A stretch of DNA of 64,000 bases from Mucilaginibacter gilvus. Its GTDB lineage: Bacteria; Bacteroidota; Bacteroidia; Sphingobacteriales; Sphingobacteriaceae. Location: NCBI RefSeq assembly GCF_004054195.1, contig NZ_SBIW01000006.1, positions 69,653 to 133,652 on the forward strand, written 5' to 3'. Positions 8,985-16,924 of this stretch are shown here, one piece after another (within the stretch, counting starts at the first letter, position 1; each line of letters starts with the position of its first letter). Made by a program: the position numbers and the translations under genes. The notes beneath the pieces were generated by a model that searched no databases, was not told the origin of the DNA, and worked only from the letters and a program-made list of their open reading frames with translations.

Positions 8985-11900
8985 TTATATCATTTCCGTT
9001 TGCAATTCATCTATATGTTTGTCGTTACCACCGGTCTGTTTATTACGATGCCTGTCGAAGGGTACGCCGCTTATACGTTCCTGTAAGTGCTGGAATATTA
9101 CAAACAGAACAGGGATGATAAATAAGCCTAACAATACGCCCGACACCATACCGCCCGCGGCACCAATACTGATAGAGTGGTTACCCTGTGCAGATGGGCC
9201 CGTGGCAATACTCATTGGGAACAAACCGAATACGAATGCCAGCGAGGTCATTACTATCGGGCGGACCCTTAAACGGGATGCCTCAATGGCTGCGTCAACC
9301 AGGCTCATGCCGGCACGTCGTTTCTGCACCGCGAACTCTACAATTAGAATAGCGTTCTTGGCTAATAAACCAATGAGCATGATGAGCGCTACCTGTACGT
9401 AGATGTTGTTTTCGATGCCGGTTAGGCCCAGCACTACAAACACACCAAAGATACCTGTAGGGATAGAAAGTATTACCGCTAATGGCAGGATGTAGCTTTC
9501 GTACTGTGCTGACAACAGGAAGTATACAAACACCAAACACAACAGGAATACCACGGTTGATTGCCCGCCCGACGAGATCTCTTCGCGGGTTTGGCCTGAG
9601 AACTCGTAGGTAAACCCCTCCGGAAGCTGCTCTTTGGCCGTTTCTTCGATAGCTTTAATGGCATCACCCGAACTGTAACCCGGTTTTGGGATGGCGTTCA
9701 CCTCAATAGAATTGAACAGGTTGTAGCGCGAAGCTGTTTCTGAACCATAAACACGGGTAAGTTTTACCAATGTGTTTATCGGCACGCTTTCGCCTTTGTT
9801 ATTTTTAACAAACACCCGGTCTATGGCGGTGGGATCGGTACGGTCGGCAATATCAGCCTGTACAATCACGCGGTAGTATTTACCAAAGCGGTTAAAGTCT
9901 GATGCCTGCGCGGTACCAAAATAAGCCTGCATGGTAGATAGGATGTCCTTCACATTTACGCCCAGCTGGCTGGCTTTCTCATTGTCAATTTCTAATTGCA
10001 ATTGCGGGTAATCGGCTTTGTACGATGTAAACGCGTAGGCAACAGCCGGTTTTTGCATTAGCTTGGCAATAAAAGTATTGGCAACGCCGCTAAATTTATC
10101 CAGCTTGCCGTTGGTCTTATCCTGCAGCATCACGTCCAGTGCCTCAACGTTACTAAAGCCCGGCACGGTAGGGAAGCTGAACACGAAGAATGTTCCCCCG
10201 GGTACTGCGCCTAATTTGCCCCTTACAATGTTCTGTATTTCATCAATGTTCTTTACAGCACCACGGTCATCGGTTGGTTTCAGCAAAAGGAATATTACAC
10301 CGGCTGATGGGCTGCTGGACTGTGTTAAGAAGTTAAAGCCGGATAAAGCTGTAACAAACCTTGCCGACGGCAGCGTTTTCAACTGGTCTTCGGCCTGTTT
10401 AAAGATCTTGTTGGTACCGGCTAAAGAAGTTCCGGATGGTGTAGATACCGCTACGGCCACAAAGCCCTGATCTTCTGTTGGGATAAAGCCTGTTTTGGTA
10501 CGGTTCACCATAAATACGGTAACCGCAATCAGCACCGCAAGGCCGGTCATGCTTATCCATTTATTACGTAAAAGGATCTTTATACCGCCAATATACCTAT
10601 CTGTGAGGTAGTTAAAACTCCCGTTAAAGCCTGCGTAAAACTTATCAGCAAAACCTTTTTTAGGCGCGGCATGGCCATCGGCAGTGTGTTTGTTCTTCAG
10701 GAACAAGGCAGCCAGGGCCGGGCTCAACGTTAAGGCGTTAACAGCCGATATGATAATGGCTATGGCCATGGTAAGCGCAAACTGCCTGTAGAAGATACCT
10801 GTAGAACCGGTCATAAAACTCACCGGCAGGAACACCGACGCCATCACCAGGGTGATAGATATAATAGCACCGGTAATTTCGTGCATGGCCTCGGTGGTTG
10901 CCTTTTTAGGGCTAAGGCTTGGGTTGTGCTCCATTTTGGCGTGTACGGCCTCTACCACCACAATGGCATCATCCACCACAATACCAATGGCAAGCACCAA
11001 TGCAAACAGGGTTAACAAGTTTATAGAGAACCCTAACAGGCTCATGAAAAAGAAGGTACCAATAATGGCCACCGGAACCGCGATAGCCGGGATAAGGGTA
11101 GACCGAAAATCCTGAAGGAATATAAACACCACGATGAATACCAGCACGAATGCTTCTATCAGCGTATGCTCAACCTGGCTTATAGATTCGTCCAGGTCTG
11201 TTTTGGTGCGATAGAACTGATTGTATTTGATACCTGCGGGGAAGCTTTTTGATGCTTTCTCCATCAATTTATCAATCTGAATCTGGATCTCGTTGGCGTT
11301 CGACCCCGATAATTGAATAATACCAACGATAACACCATCGTGCCCATTAAGGTTACTTACACTGTTGTACGAGTAAGCGCCCAGTTCCACACGTGCCACA
11401 TCTTTAAGGTGCAGCACGCTACCATCGGCATTAGCGCGGATGGCAATATTCTGGTATTCCTCCGGCTTGGTGAGTTTACCTTTGTATTTAATTACATACT
11501 CGAACGATTGATCGCTGCGCTCGCCGAAACGGCCCGGAGCGGCTTCAAGGTTCTTGTCCTGTATGGCGGCCATTACTTCGGCAGGGGTAACTTTGTAAGT
11601 TGCCATTTGTGCCGGGTTAAGCCAAACACGCATGCTGTAATCCTTAACACCGCCAAATATACTCGCCGAACCTACGCCCGGGATACGTTTAATCTCGGGT
11701 ACGATATTGATCTGCGCATAGTTGGCCACAAAGGTTTGATCGTATTTTTTCGGATCGTCTGAGTAGATACCCAGGGCACCAATAAAGCTATTTTGCTGTT
11801 TAGTGGTTGTGATGCCGAATTGTACCACCTCTGCAGGCAGTTGGCTTGTAGCCTGTGAAACGCGGTTTTGCACGTTTACTGCCGCCTGATCTGGGTTGGT

Positions 11901-12191
11901 ACCTTGTTTAAAGTACACGGTAATAGCCAGTGAACCATCGTTACTGGCGGTAGACGTCATGTAGGTCATGTTCTCTACACCGTTAATTGCTTCTTCCAAA
12001 GAAGGTGTTACCGAACGTAATATGGTTTCGGCATTGGCGCCCGGGTAAGCCGCTGTTACCAACACTGCCGGTGGGGCAATATTAGGGAAACGTTCTAAGG
12101 GCAGTTTGGTTAGGCCAAGTATCCCTACTATCACCAACAGTATGGAGATAACGGTTGATAATACCGGCCTTTCTATAAATTTCTGAAACAT
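8985..12191 (-). CDS. RND efflux pump, HAE1 (AcrB/MexB-like) family
   Basis: A 1068-residue inner-membrane proton-driven multidrug transporter, of normal length for the family. It begins MFQKFIERPVLSTVISILLV and has the usual twelve helices and two large periplasmic loops. The proton-relay Asp pair is in IGIVVDDAIVVVE (about 406-407), the Lys in GLLAKNAILIVEF (about 940). The start at 12191 fits the family; an in-frame ATG 45 bases upstream would add residues in front of the conserved Met-Phe. It forms a tripartite pump with the flanking adaptor and outer-membrane factor. Confidence 0.97.
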   Translation of the reverse strand: MFQKFIERPVLSTVISILLVIVGILGLTKLPLERFPNIAPPAVLVTAAYPGANAETILRSVTPSLEEAINGVENMTYMTSTASNDGSLAITVYFKQGTNPDQAAVNVQNRVSQATSQLPAEVVQFGITTTKQQNSFIGALGIYSDDPKKYDQTFVANYAQINIVPEIKRIPGVGSASIFGGVKDYSMRVWLNPAQMATYKVTPAEVMAAIQDKNLEAAPGRFGERSDQSFEYVIKYKGKLTKPEEYQNIAIRANADGSVLHLKDVARVELGAYSYNSVSNLNGHDGVIVGIIQLSGSNANEIQIQIDKLMEKASKSFPAGIKYNQFYRTKTDLDESISQVEHTLIEAFVLVFIVVFIFLQDFRSTLIPAIAVPVAIIGTFFFMSLLGFSINLLTLFALVLAIGIVVDDAIVVVEAVHAKMEHNPSLSPKKATTEAMHEITGAIISITLVMASVFLPVSFMTGSTGIFYRQFALTMAIAIIISAVNALTLSPALAALFLKNKHTADGHAAPKKGFADKFYAGFNGSFNYLTDRYIGGIKILLRNKWISMTGLAVLIAVTVFMVNRTKTGFIPTEDQGFVAVAVSTPSGTSLAGTNKIFKQAEDQLKTLPSARFVTALSGFNFLTQSSSPSAGVIFLLLKPTDDRGAVKNIDEIQNIVRGKLGAVPGGTFFVFSFPTVPGFSNVEALDVMLQDKTNGKLDKFSGVANTFIAKLMQKPAVAYAFTSYKADYPQLQLEIDNEKASQLGVNVKDILSTMQAYFGTAQASDFNRFGKYYRVIVQADIADRTDPTAIDRVFVKNNKGESVPINTLVKLTRVYGSETASRYNLFNSIEVNAIPKPGYSSGDAIKAIEETAKEQLPEGFTYEFSGQTREEISSGGQSTVVFLLCLVFVYFLLSAQYESYILPLAVILSIPTGIFGVFVVLGLTGIENNIYVQVALIMLIGLLAKNAILIVEFAVQKRRAGMSLVDAAIEASRLRVRPIVMTSLAFVFGLFPMSIATGPSAQGNHSISIGAAGGMVSGVLLGLFIIPVLFVIFQHLQERISGVPFDRHRNKQTGGNDKHIDELQTEMI

Positions 12192-12309
12192 GGTTTTGAT
12201 TTTTTGTAGAGGCAAGATATAAGAACCAAGAGACAAGACACCTCACGGTCTCCGCTCTCAATCCCACCTTATCCCGACTCCTGATTCCTATATCTTGATC
12301 TAATATTTA

Positions 12310-13443
12310 TTAATTTTTCGCTACAGTTTTATCGGTTGCAACGGGTTCGGGTTTTATCACCGCGCCTTCCTGCAATTTATCAATGCCGGCAAGCACAATG
12401 CGGTCGCCCGCCTTAACGCCGTCTTTAACCAGGTAGTTATTACCGCTTTTACCTTCAATGGTAATAGCCAGCTTGGTAACCTTGTTGCTGTCGGCAACGG
12501 CCCAAACAAATACCTTATCCTGCATTTCTATGGTAGCAGATTCTGGGATGATCAGCGCGTTTTTGTGCGACAGGCTCAAGCGAATTTTGCCGGTGTTACC
12601 GCTGCGTAATAAACCTTGTGAATTGCTGAAGCTTGCCCTTAGGGTGATAGCACCGGTAGTTTTATCAAACTGGCCGTCTATCATATCAATGTGGCCTTCT
12701 TTTGCGTATTCGCTGTTATCAGATAAAAGCAGGGCTACGGCTGGCAATTGTTTAAGCTTATCTTTTAATGTCGCGCCCGGGTATTGCTCTTTAAAGGCAA
12801 CGAAATCCTTTTCGCCTAAAGAGAAGTACACATGCACATCGTGTACATCAGATAACTGGGTTAAAGCGTCAACATCCTGCGGCGATACCAGGCTACCCTG
12901 TTTTTTGATCAACCTGCCGATGTAACCGCTAACGGGAGCTTTTATTAAAGTGTAACCGATGTTGATTTGCGCGGCAGATACATTTGCCTTTGCCGATTCG
13001 ATATTGGCTTTGGCAATCTGGTAGGCTGCTTTGGCAGTTTTCAACTGGTAATCTGATACCACTTTGTTGGCAACCAGCGTGGTAAGTTTGTCCACTTCTA
13101 ATTGCGCGTTACCTGCTGCGGCTTCGGCTGCATGTAATGCTGCCAGCGCGTTGTTTAAGGTTGCGCGGTAAGGTTGTTCGTTTATTTTAAAGATAGGTTG
13201 GCCGGCAGACACGAATGCGCCTTCGTCAACAAATACTTTATCTAAAGCGCCGCTTACCTGAGGGCGTATTTCCACGTTAACGGTACCTTCTACCGAAGCA
13301 GGGTATTCCTGGTAAGTAGTTTGGGTGCCCGCTAATACGGTTGATACCGGTAATGCCGGCGGCGCGGGGGCTTGCGCCGCTTCTTGTTTTGGCGAGCAGC
13401 TGAAGAGTGCTACCGCTATGATGGCTATTAAGATACTTTTCAT
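12310..13443 (-). CDS. RND efflux periplasmic adaptor (MFP family lipoprotein)
   Basis: A 377-residue membrane-fusion protein with a lipobox in AVALFSCSPK (Cys 16). A lipoyl-like hairpin half (about 55-95), coiled-coil hairpin (about 95-165, Ala/Lys-rich) and beta-barrel plus membrane-proximal domain follow. It links the RND pump to the outer-membrane factor. The start at 13443 gives a clean lipoprotein signal; a longer reading frame from 13533 would hide it. It is the first gene of the pump operon, separated by 330 bases from the TetR gene, with palindromic candidate operators in the gap. Confidence 0.95.
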   Translation of the reverse strand: MKSILIAIIAVALFSCSPKQEAAQAPAPPALPVSTVLAGTQTTYQEYPASVEGTVNVEIRPQVSGALDKVFVDEGAFVSAGQPIFKINEQPYRATLNNALAALHAAEAAAGNAQLEVDKLTTLVANKVVSDYQLKTAKAAYQIAKANIESAKANVSAAQINIGYTLIKAPVSGYIGRLIKKQGSLVSPQDVDALTQLSDVHDVHVYFSLGEKDFVAFKEQYPGATLKDKLKQLPAVALLLSDNSEYAKEGHIDMIDGQFDKTTGAITLRASFSNSQGLLRSGNTGKIRLSLSHKNALIIPESATIEMQDKVFVWAVADSNKVTKLAITIEGKSGNNYLVKDGVKAGDRIVLAGIDKLQEGAVIKPEPVATDKTVAKN

Positions 13444-13633
13444 GATAATTAATTTTGAGCGTGAGTTAGTAGGATTAAAAGTTGCCCGGAGGCTATTGAT
13501 GTAGATGGATTCGTTTGAGTTGAGGGTATTCATAATAATGTATTGATAGATATTTTTTGCGGATCTGTTAAGTAATAAACAGCTTAGCTAACGACATCGC
13601 AACGATTTAGAGGTTATAACATCATTAAATTGT

Positions 13634-13646
13634 TTAACAGTGTTAA
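13634..13646. promoter_or_regulatory. Candidate TetR operator in the efflux-operon leader
   Basis: TTAACAGTGTTAA is an inverted repeat with 6-bp arms around a single base. The same 13-mer occurs at 14402-14414 just upstream of the TetR gene. This copy lies 191 bases before the adaptor start, in the only gap in front of the pump operon. Confidence 0.6.
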
Positions 13647-13730
13647 GTAATTTATGTGAGTTTTGCGTAATTGTTTCCATAGGTGTAGTTTTTAAAGGTT
13701 AATGGTAGATGTAGAGCCGTTTTTATTTAA

Positions 13731-13753
13731 CGATGTTAAATAACTTAACATCG
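13731..13753. promoter_or_regulatory. Palindrome between TetR stop and efflux operon
   Basis: Inverted repeat CGATGTTAA-N5-TTAACATCG, perfect 9-bp arms. It shares the TGTTAA/TTAACA half-sites with the two shorter candidate operators, so it may be a third operator; alternatively it is the transcription terminator of the TetR gene, since it starts 20 bases past that stop and is followed (minus strand) by a T-rich run. Confidence 0.5.
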
Positions 13754-13773
13754 TATCTTTTTAGTTAAAAAAA

Positions 13774-14376
13774 TTAAGGAGTGATACTCCTGATAATGCC
13801 AGTGATGGCATCTCGTAATACTTGCCTGTTGATGTCGTCGCTATTTCCCCTGTCGAGCAGGTTGATAGAAACCAATCCGTGGACGATGGACCAAAAAGTA
13901 TAATATTTGGTACAAATGATCTCGGAGTCCATATCGTCTATCTTCATCAGTTCCCCAATAGATTCGGTAAAGATGTCCCATGGTAATTCAGCCTCTGGCA
14001 ATTTATTTACCATATCGCATGCACATGATGTGGTTATACCGAACATCCCCTGGTATATTTCTTTATTTGCGAAAGCAAAGTTCCAATAAGCCAGCCACAT
14101 TGCCTCCAGTTGGTCGGCAGGGCTGGTATGCTGGCTTTTTGCTTCTTTCAACTCCTTAGCCAGTTTTAAATAACCCATGCGGGTTAGCTCCAATAATATC
14201 GCTTCTTTATTAGCGAAGTATTCATATATGATGGGGGCGGTGTATTCAATTACATCGGCAATTTTACGCATACTTAAAGCTTGCCAGCCTTCTTCCTTCA
14301 CAATACGCAGGGCTGCATCCAGGATACTTGTCCTGGTTTCTTCCTTTAAGCGTAATATCCTGTCTTTACTTGCCAT
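13774..14376 (-). CDS. TetR family transcriptional regulator
   Basis: A 200-residue repressor-like protein. The N-terminal helix-turn-helix (about 14-60) has the family pattern ILDAALRIVKEEGWQALSMR followed by IADVIEYTAPIIYEYFANKEAIL. The C-terminal ligand domain (about 80-195) has two neighbouring cysteines in TTSCACDM and matches the WHG/TetR_C_13 type loosely. It lies directly upstream of, and in the same direction as, the RND efflux operon, so it is the likely local regulator. Identical palindromes in front of this gene and of the operon support autoregulation and pump control. Confidence 0.92.
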   Translation of the reverse strand: MASKDRILRLKEETRTSILDAALRIVKEEGWQALSMRKIADVIEYTAPIIYEYFANKEAILLELTRMGYLKLAKELKEAKSQHTSPADQLEAMWLAYWNFAFANKEIYQGMFGITTSCACDMVNKLPEAELPWDIFTESIGELMKIDDMDSEIICTKYYTFWSIVHGLVSINLLDRGNSDDINRQVLRDAITGIIRSITP

Positions 14377-14401
14377 TGTGTTTTAACTGCTATTAAATCA
14401 T

Positions 14402-14414
14402 TTAACAGTGTTAA
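14402..14414. promoter_or_regulatory. Candidate TetR operator upstream of the TetR gene
   Basis: TTAACAGTGTTAA, identical to the palindrome at 13634-13646, 26 bases upstream of the TetR start on the minus strand. The identity extends one base either side (T before, G after). Confidence 0.6.
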
Positions 14415-14493
14415 GCAAATGTACAGCGATAAAATGAAGTCCGTATAATTTAATTGTCATGAAAAAAAATAAGTCAACTTGGTTTACTAAATA

Positions 14494-14672
14494 CTGTCTG
14501 AATCAGAATTTACAGAATTAGATAATTTCCAGAATGCTCTTAATAAAATAGAATTTACTACCAATGGTCTAATCCATACAAATTCTTTTCAGTCTAAAAT
14601 TCTGTAAACGGCGAAGCCTTCTTGAGCCCCCCAAAACGGAATTGCGAAAAATTCCGATTCAAAAATCTCTTT
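14494..14672. repeat. Degenerate copy of the inverted-end repeat family
   Basis: The left end TGTCTGAATCAGAATTT and the right end AAATTCCGATTCAAA are imperfect inverted repeats like the ends of the elements at 33041 and 43075. Inside the right part (14605-14672, minus orientation) is the CTCAAGAAGGCTTCGCCGTTT block shared with 33081-33106 and 23899-23940. It occupies most of the 359-base gap between TetR and the GH130 gene; no gene is seen there. Confidence 0.6.
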
Positions 14673-14735
14673 CTCAACAAAATCTAAACCTATCCAAACC
14701 CCGCCTGTTAACCTACCACACCATTATATATTCTT

Positions 14736-15791
14736 ATGGCCGATATTGCAAAACGCTTCCCCCAAAACCCTTTACTATCTCCTGCGCATTTAAAACCAAG
14801 TTTGGATGGGCTACATATTGCCTGCCTGCTAAACCCAGGCGTGTTTAAATACGAAGGTAAAACCTGGCTGCTGGTGCGTGTGGCCGAGCGGCCCGAGCAA
14901 ACGGAGGTAGTGGTATCCTTCCCGATATTAACAGCTACCGGCGAAACCCGGATCATGGAAATAGCCCTGGACGATGCCGACCTGATAGCCACCGACGCCC
15001 GGGTGGTACGTTATAAAGGTGTGGATTATCTCACCACCCTGTCGCACCTCCGCCTGCTCTGCAGCGACGATGGCGTAAAATTTCACGAACCCGAAGGCTA
15101 CCAATATCTCGTCGGTAAAGGCCCGCTGCAAACTTTTGGGATTGAGGATTGCCGGGTAACTTATTTGGATGATAAGTTCTACCTCACTTTTACCGCCGTG
15201 AGTGATAGCGGCGTTGGCGTAGGAATGCGCACCACTACCGACTGGAAAACCTTTGAAGAACACGGTATGATACTACCACCCCATAATAAGGACTGCGCCA
15301 TTTTTGAAGAAAAGATAAACGGAATGTTCTATGCCCTGCACCGCCCCAGCAGTGTGGACATCGGCGGAAATTACATCTGGCTGGCGCAATCACCGGATGG
15401 CGAACATTGGGGAAATCACCAATGCATTGTAAAAACCCGAGGCGATATGTGGGACCGTGCCCGCGTAGGTGCCGGCTGCTCCCCCATCAAAACCGAAAGA
15501 GGCTGGCTGGAAATTTATCATGGCGCGAATTACGAGCATCAGTATTGCCTTGGCGCTTTCCTCTTAGATCTTAACGACCCGTACAAAGTCATAGCCCGCA
15601 CCGGCGAACCCATTATGGTGCCTTCGGAACCTTATGAGCTTACCGGCTTCTTCGGACATGTAGTGTTCACCAACGGCCATATCCTCGAAGATGACGGCGA
15701 CACTATTACCATGTACTACGGCGCAGCAGACGAGCATGTTTGCGGAGCGAGATTTTCGATGAAGGAGATATTTGCTGCGATGGGTGTTTAA
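14736..15791 (+). CDS. Glycoside hydrolase family 130 protein (mannoside phosphorylase-like)
   Basis: A 351-residue cytoplasmic protein with the GH130 five-bladed propeller. It starts ADIAKRFPQNPLLSPAHLKPS and has LLVRVAERPE, GIEDCRVTYLDDKFYLTFT (about 134-152, containing the conserved catalytic-region Asp), and YYGAADEHVCGARF near the end. Family members phosphorolyse beta-mannosides, giving mannose 1-phosphate, though some subfamilies hydrolyse mannosides. No signal peptide is visible. Subfamily and substrate cannot be fixed by eye. It stands alone, with no polysaccharide-utilisation genes next to it. Confidence 0.88.
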   Translation: MADIAKRFPQNPLLSPAHLKPSLDGLHIACLLNPGVFKYEGKTWLLVRVAERPEQTEVVVSFPILTATGETRIMEIALDDADLIATDARVVRYKGVDYLTTLSHLRLLCSDDGVKFHEPEGYQYLVGKGPLQTFGIEDCRVTYLDDKFYLTFTAVSDSGVGVGMRTTTDWKTFEEHGMILPPHNKDCAIFEEKINGMFYALHRPSSVDIGGNYIWLAQSPDGEHWGNHQCIVKTRGDMWDRARVGAGCSPIKTERGWLEIYHGANYEHQYCLGAFLLDLNDPYKVIARTGEPIMVPSEPYELTGFFGHVVFTNGHILEDDGDTITMYYGAADEHVCGARFSMKEIFAAMGV

Positions 15792-16007
15792 TTGGTGGCG
15801 GTGGCGCCACCGCCACTGGGATATGTGTTATTCCTAATTTCCCTCGGAGAGGGGTGCGGCCGGCTTGAGGGCAATGGCAGGGAGGGGTTAGCCACAATGC
15901 TTAACAATCCGGCGCAAATCCCTATCCTCCCACAAGGCGGTGTCCCACCGCCGCTCTCTCATTGGTGCCATCAAAAATAAATCTGAAATCCCAAATAGAC
16001 CTCTTGC
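15792..16007. other. Intergenic stretch with palindrome and degenerate repeats
   Basis: Immediately after the GH130 stop there is a perfect 22-bp palindrome at 15795-15816 (centre GTGGCGCCAC). It is followed by GC-rich fragments (15841-15960) that look like worn Bacteroidota intergenic repeats. No gene is supported. Confidence 0.55.
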
Positions 16008-16009
16008 GT

Positions 16010-16050
16010 AACCTAAAGGTTTCACATATATTTGTAACCGAAAGGTTTCA
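16010..16050. promoter_or_regulatory. Duplicated ArsR-type operator motif
   Basis: Two direct copies of AACC[T/G]AAAGGTTTCA (16010-16024 and 16036-16050), each with an inner AACC...GGTT inverted repeat, 26 bases apart and 14 bases upstream of the ArsR start. The position suggests autoregulation; the link to this regulator is inference. Confidence 0.6.
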
Positions 16051-16064
16051 TATAGCCTTCCGTT

Positions 16065-16388
16065 ATGAGAAGAGACGTATTCCAGGCCATTGCCGACCCT
16101 ACCCGCCGCGAGATCATAAGCCTGCTGGCATCGCAACAGCTCAACCTTAACGCGGTTGCGGATAAGTTCGACATCAGCCGGCCGGCGGTGTCTAAACACA
16201 TCCGGATACTGGCGGAGTGCGGACTTATCACTATTAAACAGCAGGGCCGCGAACGTTTTTGCCAGGCTAACTTTAAAAAGTTAAAGCAGGTAGAAGACTG
16301 GGCCGCGCAGTACCGCAAATTTTGGAACAATAAACTGGATGCGCTGGAAAACTTTTTGGACGAAGAAAAAACTACAAAACTTAAATAA
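16065..16388 (+). CDS. ArsR family HTH transcriptional regulator
   Basis: A 107-residue winged-helix protein. The start RDVFQAIADPTRREIISLL and the recognition region FDISRPAVSKHIRILAECGLI are typical of ArsR regulators. No metal-binding Cys pair is evident (single Cys 48 and Cys 66 region), which fits the non-metal subgroup paired with SRPBCC proteins. The next gene starts only 3 bases after the stop and encodes such a partner, so the two form a tight operon. Two operator-like repeats precede it. Confidence 0.92.
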   Translation: MRRDVFQAIADPTRREIISLLASQQLNLNAVADKFDISRPAVSKHIRILAECGLITIKQQGRERFCQANFKKLKQVEDWAAQYRKFWNNKLDALENFLDEEKTTKLK

Positions 16389-16391
16389 ATT

Positions 16392-16823
16392 ATGGAAACA
16401 CAACCGCTGATAGTGGAGCGCACGCTGAACGCGCCGGCAAGTAAAGTTTGGGAAGCCCTTACTGATAACGAAAAAATGAAACAATGGTATTTTAAACTGG
16501 AAAGCTTTGAACCACGTGTTGGCTTTGAGTTTAGTTTTGCGGGCCAGGGTAGCACCGGCGAAAAACACACCCACCTTTGCCGCGTAACCGCCGTTGAACC
16601 CGAAAAGAAGTTAAGCTACACCTGGCGTTATGAAGGTTTTCCGGGCGATTCGGAAGTGAGCTTTGAGCTTTTCCCCGAAGATGATAAAACGCTGGTGAGG
16701 ATAACCCATACCGGGTTGGAAACTATGCCGCAAAACGGACCGGATTTCGCTGTATCGAGCTTTAGCAAGGGTTGGAACTACATCCTGGGCGAAAGCTTAA
16801 AGAAATTTGTAGAAGAGCAATAG
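16392..16823 (+). CDS. SRPBCC (AHSA1/START-like) domain protein
   Basis: A 143-residue protein of the activator-of-Hsp90 homologue 1-like fold: ERTLNAPASKVWEALTDNEKMKQWYF at the start and a C-terminal helix GWNYILGESLKKFVEE. The fold forms a hydrophobic cavity for small ligands. It is translated from the same operon as the ArsR regulator, a pairing seen widely in bacteria; the ligand and exact role are unknown. Confidence 0.88.
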   Translation: METQPLIVERTLNAPASKVWEALTDNEKMKQWYFKLESFEPRVGFEFSFAGQGSTGEKHTHLCRVTAVEPEKKLSYTWRYEGFPGDSEVSFELFPEDDKTLVRITHTGLETMPQNGPDFAVSSFSKGWNYILGESLKKFVEEQ

Positions 16824-16841
16824 TTGAAAGACCTATAAAGC

Positions 16842-16880
16842 AAACAGGCCGCTGCATTTTGCGCATCGGCCTGTTTTTGT
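16842..16880 (+). terminator. Terminator of the ArsR-SRPBCC operon
   Basis: A 10-bp stem (AAACAGGCCG at 16842-16851 and CGGCCTGTTT at 16867-16876), 15-nt loop and a T run, just after the SRPBCC gene. Confidence 0.85.
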
Positions 16881-16924
16881 TTAAGTACTAATATCTGCTT
16901 GGCTTTGAAGCCTGGTTTTACTAA

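Noticed and set aside
12192..12236. 15-residue extension of the RND pump
   Set aside because: Family opens with the Met-Phe at 12191; extra residues do not match.
14642..14848. Short plus-strand frame before the GH130 gene
   Set aside because: Runs through the degenerate repeat and overlaps the real gene in another frame.
15795..15816. Perfect 22-bp palindrome after the GH130 gene as an operator
   Set aside because: Directly after a stop and next to other GC-rich repeat fragments; better explained as a terminator or repeat remnant.
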